From: Globodera rostochiensis
Lineage: Eukaryota > Nematoda > Chromadorea > Rhabditida > Heteroderidae
Length of the DNA: 64,000 bases
Direction: 5' to 3'
Assembly: GCA_018350325.1 (NCBI GenBank)
Contig: JAEVLN010000002.1
Span: 3,560,295 to 3,624,294 of the forward strand
Shown: positions 41,357 to 53,004 of the stretch, one piece after another
Layout of the letters: every line of letters starts with the position of its first letter
Position numbering within the stretch: the stretch's first letter is position 1
The notes under the pieces: generated by a model
Database searches by the model: none
The model's input: only the letters and a program-made list of their open reading frames with translations
Told to the model about the DNA's origin: nothing
Program-made: the position numbers and the translations under genes

Positions 41357-43213
41357 ACGCTGGTGGCGGTACGGAACTGTTGTTGTTTTTGCAAAAGAAT
41401 CCACTTCCTCTTGTTATTACTTCTGCTGTTGATAATAACTGCTGATACTTGTACTGCTAGCACCTCTGTTGCTGATAGTGAAAACAGACTTGGCTGGGAT
41501 GAGAAGGGAATGGAAGAGTTGATGCAGCAACTGCTATCGGACAGACGATGATGTTGTTGTTGTATACGATGAACAATCCGAATGACGGCGGTGGTGGATG
41601 GTGCACCTGCTGAAGTGAGGGACAAAGGGTGATACGAAAACAAAAAGTCCCAGAAAGACTGCGATCACGACCAATAAAATCAAGAACGACGACCTGTAAA
41701 CGACAAACACCAAAATTCTTTTAAAAAAATTTCTGTACTATTAATCACGACGCCTGTTTCCGAAGTCAGAATCGCAACCCTGACAGAACTGCTGTTGGTA
41801 TTTTATGTCTGTGTTCAACTCAAATACTCACTTTCTGCCCGTTTTCGCTGAATTGTGTCCGTTTTGGGATGAAGTGGAAGAAATTTGCTGCGATTAAGGG
41901 ATTTGGGGTGGATTTAGTTGTGGGTGTTGTCCGTGTGGGGCGGTTGATGTTGGAGAAGAGGAGAAGAACTGCTCTGAAATGGAAGGGGTGGGTGAATGAA
42001 TGAGTGTGGGGGGGGGGGGACACACTCAGTCAGTGGTTGGCTCTGCTGCTGAGTGAAAGAGGGAAGGCGCTCTCTTCTATTTCTTCTCTTCCTCTCGTCG
42101 TCAATAGAAATGGTGGCGTTGTTTAGTTGGGCAAATGCGGACGGAAAATGGGGAGGGAATGTGAGGGACGGACGATGACGTTGAAGGGAAGGCGATGCTT
42201 TTATAGTGAGGCGGTGGAGAAAATGGGGGGGGGGGGGGAATGGGCCGGGAGGGGCGGTGCTCGTCCGGCCGAGCGTGTGCAAAGCTTATATTAACGACGG
42301 AACGCAGCCAAGCCGAGCAATTACTTAATGCTGGTGGTGTCTGTGGCCAAGACGACGTACGTCACAGTGACTAGGGATGGCTCCCTCAAAGCAGTGTTCG
42401 GCGTTCGTTTCTTCGCGCCATGGCATTTCTTCGTTGCTAACAATTAGTTTCCCTCGAGTCCAATTCGTCACCGTTTCCTAACTACGGCCAATTAACAATC
42501 CGTGGGGGGAAGACAGAATCGGGCCTCCGACGACGACGGTACTTCCGACAATTGGCATTTTTGTAGTTGAGTCCATGTATTTGAAGATGATTTTGACAAA
42601 ATGGCTTGCTTTTATAGTGTGCACTTTGTATTTTGTTGGTCTTTCCTTCTCCAAATTTATCAGTTGGTTCACCTTAAAATTAGGGTATATTTGAGAAAAT
42701 AGCGAAAAATTTTGCTACGCCGCGGCTAGCAAAACAAAACAAAAAAACGCTTCGAATCTCAGCCCAACCCTGGAACATGGTACCTATGTAGTACGTACAC
42801 ATACAATTTACATAAAGACGATGGTGGAGGAGAGGGAAGGGAGTATAGGTAGACCAAAAAGACATTTTGTTTACAAATTAGCATTAAAATGCTTCTCCCT
42901 CTTTTTGTCTCTTTCCTCTCCAAATCGCATGCTCTTTTATTTGTCTTTCCCACTCTTTCTCTCTCTCTGCCGCTGATGACCAACACCGAGATCCAAAAAT
43001 TGTCTCTTCACATACAGAAACATTGAGGTTTAGTATTTTATTATAATGTAAAATTAGACTTTGTTTGTGTGTTTGTGGGGGGGGGGGCATGGTTGAATTT
43101 CAATTGAATAGGTTAGAGAAGAAATGGAGGAGACGAACTGACGGACGGGTCAGAAAGAAATGAAATTGCTAGTGGAGAATGAAGAAAGGGCGAATTGAAT
43201 CGACTGCGCTGAT
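41357..43213. other. 5' flank of HIPK-like gene, no further gene supported
   Basis: Short overlapping frames occur on both strands, but none shows a domain. A further minus-strand coding exon of the kinase could lie at about 41400-41640, where Ser-rich text is seen. G runs occur at 42010-42019 and 42228-42239, and at 43077-43087. Around 42190-42200 the minus-strand text includes TATAAAAGC, a TATA-like string about 840 bp upstream of the proposed ATG. Confidence 0.4.
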
Positions 43214-43495
43214 TTGTGGGGGCAGAGAGAGAAAGAGAATAGAATAAGAAAAGGGCGAGAGAGAAGGAGAAAGAGAATAGAATAAGAAAAGGCGAGAGAG
43301 AAGAGAGAAAGAGAATAGAATAAGAAAAGGGCGAGAGAGAAGAGAGAAAGAGAATAGAATAAGAAAAGGGCGAGAGAGAAGAGAGAAAGAGAACAGAATA
43401 AGAAAAGGGCAAGAGAGAAGAGAGAAAGAGAACACGAATAAGAAAAGGGCAAGAGAGAGAAACACGAATAAGAAAGGGCGAGAGAGAAATTGTGG
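43214..43495. repeat. Purine-rich minisatellite, about 38-40 bp x 7
   Basis: Units read GAGAGAAGAGAGAAAGAGAA followed by TAGAATAAGAAAAGGGC. Six to seven copies vary by small indels, and the last copies have ACACGAATAAG. The Ser/Phe/Leu-rich minus-strand frames here are shadows of the array. Confidence 0.85.
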
Positions 43496-43719
43496 TCAGA
43501 GAATTGTACAGAGTCGCCAAATTTCCTTTTTCTGCAGCTTTACTCTCCATCTTTTCCAGTGTTATCACTGTCTAGAGGCACTAACTTAATGCAGGAAATA
43601 GCAGAAGTTAAATATTGCATTGGGCGTTGGCGTTATGTAAGATAATTAGAGCAGAAACCGAGTTGGCCGTATTTTTTCTAAAACTGAATAAAATTCATTC
43701 TTGTTAAGTCCTTGCTAGG

Positions 43720-43825
43720 CTGCGATCGGGTACCGTCGGGCGGGTACCCGACGCGCAAATACCGAGTCGGATATTTGCCCGTACCCGCCCGGAAATACCC
43801 GCACGGCCGATTTCCAACTACCCCA
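43720..43825. repeat. GGGTACCCG-type short inverted repeat cluster
   Basis: Self-complementary words (GGTACCGTCGGGCGGGTACC, CCGTACCCGCCCGGAAATAC) cluster within about 100 bp. They resemble the arm motifs of the foldback elements elsewhere in the window. No coding content. Confidence 0.55.
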
Positions 43826-43837
43826 AACCAAGGGCGT

Positions 43838-44478
43838 ACCCAGGAATTTTTTTTCAGGGGCGGGCCTAAAAGTGATTAATTTTGCAAAACAAAAGGGTCA
43901 CCCAGTGGCGTAGCCAGGGGGGGGGGGGGGAATTCCCCCCTTCCGAAATGAAATTTGAGAAAAAAAAACAAGAGGGGGGACCCTTTTTTTTTCACTTTTA
44001 CAATTTTTTGGCCAATTTTCTTAACAAATTGTCATCAAAAATCCAAAAATTTTTCTCGGCGGCGCCTATCGGCACCGACGACCCCTCACATTCCTAAAAA
44101 ATTTCAAAAAAGGGCCGATTTTTTAAATTTTTTAGTTGAAAATCCCTTAACAAATCGAGTCAAAAATTCAAAATGACTCCCTCCGTAAAAATGCGCAAAA
44201 AATTTTGCATTTTTGAAAAAATACACCCCCTAAAATCGAACATTTTTTTGAAAAATTGCTTAACAAAAATGCAATAAAAAGGAAAAAATACACCCCTAAG
44301 AATCGATTTTAAAAAACAAAAAATGCACCCCTAAGAATCGAGTTCCCCCCCCCCCCGAAAATTTTTCTTGGCTACGCCCCTGGGGTCACCCCTATGGTTT
44401 TTTTTCTTCAAATTTCATTTCCGGGGGGGGGGGGGGGGGGGCTGCAGCCCCCCCTCCCCCCTGGGTACGCCCTTGCCC
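43838..44478. mobile_element. Outer MITE interrupted by a second element
   Basis: The ends AAGGGCGTACCCAGG (about 43831-43846) and CCTGGGTACGCCCTTG (about 44460-44476) are inverted. Removing the inner element (43903-44382) leaves text running from TTTTGCAAAACAAAAGGGTC straight into CCCCTATGGTTTTTTTTC. The same text, uninterrupted, occurs at about 53915-53960. No transposase frame is present. Confidence 0.75.
43903..44382. mobile_element. 480-bp hAT-like MITE with 8-bp target duplication
   Basis: It is bounded by 8-bp direct repeats GGGTCACC (43895-43902 and 44383-44390). The ends are CAGTGGCGTAGCC on the left and GGCTACGCCCCTG on the right (complement CAGGGGCGTAGCC). Inside are long G and C runs, AT-rich text and the CTCGGCGGCGCCTATCGGCA core (about 44055). 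The CAGTG start and 8-bp duplication fit the hAT superfamily (inference from those hallmarks). Confidence 0.82.
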
Positions 44479-44591
44479 GAAACCCGCCTGGGTCCAAGCC
44501 CATCTCGCACTGAAGTCGGCTAGAGCATTTTTTTGTTCAAAGCTCTTGCTACTTCAATTTTCAGCAAATATAACATTCTTTACAAAATCAA

Positions 44592-44936
44592 ATGTACGCC
44601 ATCAAAAACAGTGGAGGTGCCAGTTGCCGTCAAGACGGTAACGGTGCTAACAGGGGTGGCGCGAATGTTGGCGGAGCTGGCGGTTACAATGCTGGCGCTG
44701 GCTACGGTTCCAGCGGAGGTAGAGCGTACGGTGCCGTTGCGGGTGGCGGCTACGGTGCTGGCAGAGGTAGCGGTTATGCTGGACCTCCTCGTGGTGGCAG
44801 TGGTGGTGGGCCTGCCGGACCTTATCGTAGGAGCGGTGGCTACAACAATAAAGGCGGCAGAGGCGGTCGGCCTAAGCGTGATTTCGTTATGACTGAAGCA
44901 ATGAAGAAATTGTACAACAATTTCGAGTGGGTTTAA
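44592..44936 (+). CDS. Small glycine-rich protein
   Basis: An open frame of 114 codons starts MYAIKNSGGASCRQDG and has Gly/Ala/Tyr-rich text (GGYNAGAGYGSSGGRAYGAV, then GGGYGAGRGSGYAGPPRGG), an Arg/Gly stretch (GGYNNKGGRGGRPKRDF) and a non-repetitive end, MTEAMKKLYNNFEWV. Gly-Tyr repeats are seen in small secreted or RNA-binding (RGG) proteins; the RGG-like piece and lack of a signal peptide slightly favour the latter. The downstream spacer is AT-rich. It may be a single-exon gene or the end of one with an unseen 5' exon. Function unknown. Confidence 0.5.
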   Translation: MYAIKNSGGASCRQDGNGANRGGANVGGAGGYNAGAGYGSSGGRAYGAVAGGGYGAGRGSGYAGPPRGGSGGGPAGPYRRSGGYNNKGGRGGRPKRDFVMTEAMKKLYNNFEWV

Positions 44937-45092
44937 AATCGGGGATTATGATCATTAAAATTTTTATAAAAATTAACATTTGTTTCTCCAAAAACGAAAT
45001 TTGCCTTAATTTTGGTTAATTTCTCAACAAAGGTGCTCTATTTTATGCTCAATTTAAAATGAATAAAATTGAGGAATCCAATAATATTCTTT

Positions 45093-46501
45093 TTTTATTT
45101 AGTCCCTTGTGTCATCTACGAAAGGTTCACTCCGTTCCGCTTGTTCTTGTAGAAACCTCTCCATCTTTTCTGTTTGACGGAATCACTGCGAATGTTGCCG
45201 AAGGTTTATTATTGAACAACATTTTGATGAGTTAGGGGTGAGTCGACAAAAAACTTCAGAGTCAAAGGACATGAACAATAGTACTGTGATTGTGCCGATG
45301 GACAGCGAATACGTCGGCGGCGAGTTTACAGCGAAGAGTGACGAGTGCACTGTCACTGTCGAAGCCGCCACTCACATCGACGGTCGGAATTGTTAACGGT
45401 TTTTTTGAAGCCGATAACACATTTTATTCAAACGCGCAAAGCATATTTTTTGAAAAATTGCGATTACTAAAAAAATTATAGTTCTCGTTCCGGTAACTAC
45501 TGAGGTTGAGACGGCAGTGTTAAATGACACGGTCATGAACACCGGTACTGTGATGGAGCCGACCGTGCCGATGTCCAACGACGGAACTTCGACATGCAAC
45601 GGAATGACGAAGATCGGGGACGACATTGGCACGGCCATTTCAGGTGCATATCCCCTTCCCGCTACATCGAAGGCAGAATAAAAAAACAGGGCAAAAGGGT
45701 AATTGGTGAGGGGGGGGGGGAGGGGCGAGGGGTTCGTAGTGCGAATCCGCCGGCATTTTTTCCGATTCCTTTTTCGAAAAATGGTGTTTTGTTAAGAATG
45801 CGAGTATCTTAACAAGACAATTAGAGGTCTTCTGCTGCTTTTAAATGTGTTTATTAATTTCCCTGCGAGGCAATCCCGAGCATTATCAAATAATATTTCA
45901 AAGTTCAGTCGCCGCTGGCGGAGAGTCGGCCGAGACGAAGATGAAGAACGGCGCTGGAACGGTGCCGGCGTCGAAGAGTGACGAGCGCACTGTCACCGTC
46001 GCTGCCGCCACTCCCATCGATGGTTGGAATTGCCAACGGTTTTTTTGAAGCCGAAGGAATCCGATTTTATTCAAAAGCTCAATAATAGTATTAAAAATAA
46101 ACAATTCCCCCCCCCTTCAAAAAAAACCCGATTTTTTTATTAAAAAAATTATAGTTCTCGTTCCGGTAACCACTGATGTTGAGACTGCAGTGTTAAATGA
46201 CACGGTCATGAACACCGGTACTGTGATGGAGCCGTCCGTGCCGATGTCCAACGACGGAACTTCGACATGCAACGGAATGACGAAGACCGTGGACGACATT
46301 GGCACGGCCATTTCAGGTGCAAATCTTCTGCAAAAATGATTTTTATTTTAACATTACTCGTTGTCAGACTGTGTTAATTGTCGTCGCTTTCCAAATGGAA
46401 CTATCAACGTTGAGATGCTTGCGTCTTTTCTTGCAAATTTGGGTCATACTCTCATCAATTTTGCTGCCAAGTTGGAGGATGAGCTGAAGCAATCGAACTG
46501 A
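45093..46501 (+). CDS. Unknown gene with tandemly duplicated exon pair
   Basis: I do not recognise the product. A possible 5' exon (about 45102-45200) reads LVLVETSPSFLFDGITANVAE and ends in phase 1. Exon A1 (about 45255-45341; ESKDMNNSTVIVPMDSEYVG...) and B1 (about 45480-45638; VLVPVTTEVETAVLNDTVMN...) are followed by second copies A2 (about 45907-46018) and B2 (about 46151-46308), then a last exon (about 46367-46501) reading DCVNCRRFPNGTINVEMLAS and ending KLEDELKQSN. Every junction is phase 1, so the A-B pair is a symmetrical module that can be copied without frame loss. The B copies are nearly identical; the A copies have diverged. The product is Thr/Val/Asp-rich. The first exon and start codon are not identified. 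Confidence 0.5.
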
Positions 46502-48106
46502 GGAAATGAGCAATTCCAAAAAGAAAAATTAATGATTTTATTTGAATTGGTTATTTATGCTTATTTTATTTATTGGACCGACGAGTTCAGTCCACTGAAA
46601 TTGTTTTACTGCTTTACCCTCATATTCCGATTTTGTTATCTATCTTTATTTGTTTCTATCAATGATGGCTCCTCCCACACTTCTGGTAAGCTCCCCACCC
46701 CGCAGCAATTTATCAATACATTGAAATTTGAGATACAATATTTGTCTGAACAATTCCTTTGTCTGTGTTTATTTTGGAAGGTTTCAACAGTGCCAACCGC
46801 CCCCCCCCCTCCTCCCGGACCCTTCCCTTGGGTCGTTTTCAGACATTGGCCTCCACTTCTTTGGCCGAAACATCGAAGAACGAGAACAACAAAGTCGTGG
46901 TCAAGCTCCCACTCCTTCCCGAAAATTCTGTTTCCAATTCAATCCCGCCTTAGAATTGCCCCGCATTTATCCAAAAAAAAAATATTTTCAAAATCATAAA
47001 AAAGACTTAGGGATCTGAATTTGACATTTACTTTGGACCCGAATCCGAACAATTTTTCGAAAATTTTAAATTTTACAAATTATTTTTTGCTTATTTGAAT
47101 TTTCGAAATATTTTAAATTTTACAAAAATCCATTTTTTTGCGTATTTGAATTTTCGAAAAATTGTTCGAATTCGGGTCCGGGGTTCGAAATTAGTCGAAG
47201 CAAATGTCAGATTCAGAATCTCCCTCGAATACTCCTAGAAAAGTCTTTTTATGGACTTTGAAAAATATTTTCTTTTTTTTTTTAAATGTGGGGCAATCTT
47301 TACTATTACCAAAAAATTCTCCCTTGAAAATTCCCGGTTAGTCCCGGCCCAGGTTCAAAATCTTGGTCCCGGTTTTTCCCAAAAGTTTATTGTGTGGAAG
47401 TTACGGCAGCATTTTCAGCGATAGGGCGGAAAAAGTCCGGTGATCTGCGCTTCCGCCTCCTCCGAAGTGTAATTGGGCTGCACGGATTTTGAGACTTCAG
47501 AGTCCGAGAACACAAAACAACAAAAAAATAGCATTATACTGTAGTAATTGTGATAATAATGCATAAAACACTTCCAGTCCAAGTGTCTGTAAGAATAAGT
47601 ATATTTCTTTAATTTTAACCGATTCAGTCGTAAGCATACCAAATGATAGCTAACATTTGGAAGAAGCCAAACAGAAGGAATCAATTGAAAAAACCTCAAA
47701 GTTATTGCCAGAAAACCTCCCAAAATTGGCCTTCTTAACTTTTTCGCTTATTACCATAAATTGAAATCGTAAAAAACTTATTCATTTCTATTTTAAAAAA
47801 AAATCCATCTTTTCGGTGAGCTGAGTATAATTTTTTTTATTTTTGTATTTATTTTTGTTTTTTAATATGTAATGACGGAAACTAAATCAATTTGCGTCAA
47901 TAATGTCGCGTAATCGTAAAAATAAATTAAATAGCTGTCTCGTCTCACCCATTCACTTGCATCCCAGCAAATTCTGCTCTTCAAAAACTTTAAATTAGTA
48001 CCTAATTAAAAAAAATTTCATTTAAAAGATTTGGATTTAGCGATTAAAATTAAATTTATTTTGTGGATTTTTGATAGCATTTGGTTAATTGAATTTAAAG
48101 AAATTC
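46502..48106. other. Gene-free AT-rich spacer with decayed repeats
   Basis: No gene is supported. A C run lies at 46801-46809. At 47160-47240 the text TTCGAATTCGGGTCCGGGGT and the following CAGATTCAGAATC belong to the same family as the inner arms of the foldback at 3361-4640. Frames in the region have no domain. Confidence 0.5.
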
Positions 48107-50461
48107 ATGCAGCTTCCGGTTGGCATACTGTCCTTTTTGGCGATTGGAATCTTCGGGTGCAAATGCGACCCAATCAAAGCGTTCTCAAGACGCAGTCGAA
48201 ACAAGGGCACTTATCATTTAGCGCAGGTTGTTGAACAACTCAACCAACCACAATGCCTTTGTTTAAATCAAAAAAGAATATTCAAAAAAGTGATTTGTGC
48301 CAAGCATTCATTGTCTTTTGTTCAGGTCGTTCCGCCCGGCAAGTACAGAGTGATCATCTGGGACAGTGTGATCGATCAGAACGATGTCAAAGATATTTTC
48401 TGTCTGCGATACGCTCAAGAGCCCAAAAAGCTTTTTTTCCTCAACGAATTTCTGCAAAAAGATCTAAATGAGTGGAAACAATGCTTTTCACACTTTTACA
48501 CGGTGCTAACGGACGACGAAGGGCACTTTTTGGTGAAGAAAAATGATCCAACTGTTTTTGAAGGAACAACTTTCGATGAGTACAATTACAAATTCTGTTT
48601 GATCCCTTTTAACGGATCGGTCGGTCGATTTATTTCATTTAAAATAAATTTCAATTATTTTATTAAACTTCAATTTTCAGACGCCGATTCCCGAATATTT
48701 CGCAAATTCTGCTGCTCAGCAAATTTACTATCGCAAAAATTGGGAAGCCGTTCACTCTTTGTGCCATTTTTCAGAAGGCCGATGTTTGGTCAACTATTTT
48801 GAGACTGCCAATGAATGGAAGTCCAATGCCATCGTTCTGCTGGCCGAATGGCTTTTGGATGAATTTTATAAGGAGTTAGCGGCAAAGGCAAACGTTCTTC
48901 GACAAATTTTTTTGAAATTTTCCTTTCAGGGCAAATATTTTCTCGCCGCCAATTTTCGTCATTTAATCGATGAGGCCAAAAAGCATAAAAATGCACACAC
49001 CCTAATGACTTCCCAGGATGCCGAACTTCTCGGCATTTTTTGGAATTTTTTGAAGGAGTCCAACAAAGAAGAGCAATTGTGGAAAAGGCTGAGGTTGGCG
49101 GACGACCAAATTGCACCTTTGATCGATCAATTCTGCCAAATTAAATTATCATTTTTGCTAAAGCATAATGAAATAAAGGCTCAATTAAGTGTGAGTTCTT
49201 GTCGCGCAGCCTTATAACTTTAATTTGTGAATTCAGAATTTAATCGAAAGTGTCCATTTTTGTCCTTTGTGGCCAAACGCGCGACTTCGGGCGGCAAACT
49301 TCGTCAATGTTACCGTAGTGCTGGGGGCATTTGGCCAATGGATTCATTCGCCGCCTCCGATGAGCGCGGAGATGCGACAAATTGTCCATTCGTGGGTTGA
49401 ACAGTTCGCCATACGAACGTCCAACAACGACAACGGCAACTGTTGGTGGAATTGGCCAGTCTTTGACTTGCAACTTTTCCGTGAATTAGGTTTTGGCTAT
49501 AATTTAAATCATTTAAAACGCTTTTTCGATCATTTAGGCATCTTTTTCGCTCGGGCCAAAGATTTGTTTGCCCTTACGCTCAAAAAATTCGATCGAATTG
49601 ACGGAATAAAGGCACTTCTTGACCGCATTTGTGACAACATTAAAGACAGCTCTTTGCCCTGTCTAAGACACCACGGACTGCAGCCAATTCTCGAACAATG
49701 GAAAGCGTCCGTTTGTGCCAACGGAAAATTTCGGGTAAAAATTAAAATAAATACACAAAAAACATTTACTATAATATATATTTTACAGTATCTGCTCGAA
49801 CCTCGTCGAATCAAGTGCGACGAGGGCAATTCGAATTCCTCTCAAAATCGGTTACGACAATCCAACAATGACAATGCTACAAACTGCGTTATTTGCATGA
49901 CTGGAACGGTAACTTTTATAACCACAGTATACTTACACTTGAGTATTACGGTAGGCATTGATTGGACACTAAACTACAGTATTTTTGTTTGGAGTGTAAT
50001 GCCTATGGCAATTTAGCAGATAAATAAATAAATAGTCATTCTGCGAATTTATTTGTGGGCTCCCATAATACAAAAGTACCAAATTAATCAAGCAAATTGT
50101 TAAAAGTGCCGGATTGTTGAGAGATTTAAATAATTTAATTAATTTAAATAAGCGACGATTTGCTTTCGACCCTTGCGGCCATTTTTGCACTTGTAAACGA
50201 TGCGCGGAAGTAATTGAAGCGAAAGAAGAGAATTGTCCAATTTGTCGGAAAAAATTCACAAGAAATTGCGTATTTACAATCCCTGACACAAATAATGTAA
50301 ATTGTTGTCTCTTACAAATTAGTAGGGATGCTCGAAAACCGAGACCGAAACTCGAGCATTCCTACGCAAACTTCCATCTTTCGCCTTTAGACCTTTCACG
50401 CTTTTCACTTTGCCTCGGGTTTTCCGTCCTGATTCAAAATATGTCATTAAATCATGTTTAA
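48107..50461 (+). CDS. RING-finger protein, probable E3 ubiquitin ligase
   Basis: A C-terminal C3HC4 RING would recruit an E2 enzyme. Six exons join in frame (48107-48226, 48326-48619, 48681-49190, 49237-49734, 49789-49908, 50153-50461), about 616 residues. The RING is split by the last intron: NCVICMTGT, then RRFAFDPCGHFCTCKRCAEV, then ENCPICRK, so all eight ligand positions are present. The large N-terminal part (YRVIIWDSVIDQNDVKDIF, FHLSHFY-like and WKQCFSHFYTVL text, helical Leu/Lys-rich middle) is not a domain I recognise. The RING resembles those of C-terminal-RING ligases in which CGH-x-C-x-C precedes Cys-Ala. The first residues, LPVGILSFLAIGIFGCKC, are hydrophobic and could be a signal anchor. 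The last about 40 residues run into repeat-like text and may not be genuine. Confidence 0.8.
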
Positions 50462-50642
50462 TTAAGAAAAGAATGAATGTGACACATTGACCAAGAAAAG
50501 TAAAAATATTGCCGAAACAGCGGGGCCGAAACGTCCTGTTCCCGGACCATATGACCGATTTTCCCCATTTCAGTACTGGTCCCGGTCCCTTTTAATGATA
50601 TTTTGTTAAGAAAATTGAAGCAAAAATTCAGGAAGATGTGAT

Positions 50643-51650
50643 CAGTGTTTTCCCGGTTTCATTTTTTCTAACGGTTCCACGGTTCCGGTTCCAAACCGGT
50701 CCCGGATTGGCGGTTCCGGTTCCGAATTTTCACGGTTCCGGGAACCGGTTCCGGTTCCAAATTCCTAAAATTTGTAAATATGTCCAAAAATTTTTCAAAA
50801 AATCAGAAAAATGTAAGAAAAATTGTTCACGACATTTCGTCGACGCGACACTTCGTCGACTAAGCAAAAATACGACATTTCGTCGACGAAGCCAAAAACG
50901 ACATTCGTCGAGTGGAATTTCGTCGAATTTTTAAATTGATGTTTTCTAGGGTAAAAGCATGCGTAGATTACGAACCGAACTCGGATTTTGCGAATCTCGA
51001 ACTCCGAACCCGAATTCGAACATACAAAAGGGTCCCTTCCCATATGGTTTTGGTTAGCTTCATTTGCTTGTAACTTTCTTCATGGTGGTTTCCGGGGCCA
51101 AATTTTTGCGGGATTCGTACTCAGCTTGACAAGAGGAATCGATTGCTAGTCTCAAACAATTGGGTTTCATCAATAAATATTTTTCACTTGTCTTAAAATT
51201 TTGAAAATTCTTCGAATTCGGGTTCGAGATTCGCAAAATCCGAGTACGGGTTTGTGATCTAGGCATGTTTTTACCCTAGAAACATGCATTTAAAAACCCG
51301 AAGAAATTCCACTCGACGAGATGTCGCGTCGACGAAGTGTCATCCCGCCCAAAATTGTTGATGCTTTGTATTTGGAAGTTATTGCTTTGTTGTGTAAAAA
51401 GGCTATTCGCTTCAAAAATTAATCATAATTCAATTCATTATGCACTGAAAAAACATGTATCGGAACCGGTTCCGGAACCGGTTCCGAAGCGGTTCCAAGC
51501 TTTTTACGGTTCCACGGTTCCGGTTCAGAAGCGGTTCCGGATTTTGGCGGTTCCGGGAACCGGTTCCAAAATCGGTTCCGAATTTTTTGCGGTTCCGCGG
51601 TTCCGGAACCGGTTCCCGGAACCGTTGGAACCGGAACCGGGAAAACACTG
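50643..51650. mobile_element. hAT-like foldback MITE (copy A), 8-bp target duplication
   Basis: It is bounded by GATGTGAT at 50635-50642 and 51651-51658. The ends are inverted: CAGTGTTTTCCCGGTTTC on the left, and the complement of CAGTGTTTTCCCGGTTCCGG on the right. Both arms are minisatellites of GGTTCCGGAACCGG-type words. The middle has palindromic CGTCGACG words (about 50836-50900 and 51312-51342) and the CTCAGCTTGACAAGAGGAAT core (about 51120). There is no transposase frame. It is related, in opposite orientation, to copy B at 55522-57134. Confidence 0.9.
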
Positions 51651-51762
51651 GATGTGATGAATTTATTTCAAAAATTCTTGTTTAGCTCGCAATTTAATTA
51701 AAAAATATTTTTATTATTGGGGGAAGAAAATTATGTGAGTAGAGGAAAAAGGATTCAACAAA

Positions 51763-51835
51763 TGTTTGTACTCGAGCGGACTCGAACCCGACACAAACCA
51801 AACCACTAAGTCACCTAATTCTTTGGGAGCACTTG
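51763..51835 (-). repeat. tRNA-derived SINE-like segment
   Basis: On the minus strand an A-box-like GTGACTTAGTGG and a perfect B box GGGTTCGAGTCC are spaced as in a tRNA. The acceptor stem does not pair and the flanks are AT-rich, so a tRNA-derived repeat is more likely than a tRNA gene. Confidence 0.5.
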
Positions 51836-51879
51836 TAAAAAAAAGATTGAAATTGTCGCTCAATGATGCCATCATTAGG

Positions 51880-52070
51880 GGTGTACATTTAGTCCCGGTC
51901 CCGGCGGGACCAAAAAACCGGGACCGGTACTTTCAGTTTTCGAAAAGTCCCGTCCCGACCGGGACCTGAAAAAACCGGGAAATCCCGTCCCGGTACCGGT
52001 CCCGTCCAACCCTAATATTTTTTGTGTGGGCGCCGAACTGGTCGCGCCGAAACGACCGGATCCATGTTGA
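51880..52070. repeat. CCGGTCCCGG/GGGACC repeat cluster and GCGCC-arm fragment
   Basis: From 51890 to 52010 GTCCCGGTCCCGGCGGGACC and complements are repeated in both orientations, ending at GTACCGGTCCCGTCC. Immediately after, 52029-52065 (GGGCGCCGAACTGGTCGCGC) is a fragment of the GGCGC-type foldback arm seen at 3165-3345. These are likely remains of two nested elements. Similar GTCCCGGTCCCGG text lies at 56730-56790. Confidence 0.6.
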
Positions 52071-52494
52071 ACGACTCCCTGGGCCCAAAGTGGAATATCG
52101 ATTTCTTTCTGCATATTCTCTTCTCCCTCCACATCAGTCAACTAACCGGGGGAAGGACGAAAGTAAACCTTCTTAAAAAAGGACAAAGTTTTCTTGCACC
52201 TGCAAACCTTTTAATTTGAAATTCCTTAACAAAAATGCAATAAAAACGGAAAACACATCCCCCTAAAAATGGACATTTCCGGTAATAGAACCGGTTTTTG
52301 AGCGGTTTAAAAATTGCCAAAAATGGAGATTTTTGACCAAAATTTTGTATCTTCCTGTCGACTAATTGCAACAAATTTAGTATCATTCGACAGCTCTCGA
52401 CGGGTGGTCAAACGTCCGTTGTGGTGAAATGTCGGCGTACCCCGCCCGACAAGGCTATAATTCAATGTTCAGCCATCGTTATTGATTTATTATT

Positions 52495-53004
52495 ATGCCA
52501 TTTTTAACTTCAAATTATTCTTTGCCATCGTCGTCTGTTGCGGATCAGATTCGCTGTCTGATCTGCGCCTATTCATCGCATAATCGTGTCCCGTCGGATG
52601 ATCAACTGATCCGGCGTGATCAACTGTACAGCCACATTGCCGACCACCTCAACTATCGTGTAATTAGCGAAATTATCCCAAGCCACAAATGTTTTGATTT
52701 GCGGATAGGCTATTCCGGTTAGGAAGATTTTGTGAAGTCGGAATTTGTCTTGAACGGACAGAAACGCCGTTATTGGTATAATTCGTTGTTGCCAATTCTT
52801 TCAATTAGTTTCGCCCATTAAGTGCCCTTTTCTCTGTTTAAGGATGGCGCTAATGCCTATATGGACGTTCTCTGTAATATGGCATTTGGACATTGCGTCC
52901 AGATTGACTTCGCTAGACGACTTAATCAGCTTCCAAAAGGACGCGCTGCCGGGACTGGGGGGAACAGCGGGGCAAGTCCGATGGTTAATTGGGAAATAAA
53001 TTAA
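52495..53004 (+). pseudogene. Possible gene fragment, unrecognised
   Basis: Coding-like text starts MPFLTSNYSLPSSSVADQIR and goes on with a Cys-x2-Cys and His spacing (RCLICAYSS, then LYSHIADHLNY) that recalls a zinc finger. It reaches a stop at 52720. A second block from about 52843 reads DGANAYMDVLCNMAFGHCVQ and DFARRLNQLPKGRAAGTGG before a stop at 53004. I could not join the blocks with a proper intron. It may be a decayed gene, two exons with missed splice sites, or a fragment carried by a transposon. Confidence 0.3.

Noticed and set aside
43113..43568. Leu/Phe/Ser-rich membrane-like protein on the minus strand
   Set aside because: Shadow of the purine-rich minisatellite at 43214-43495.
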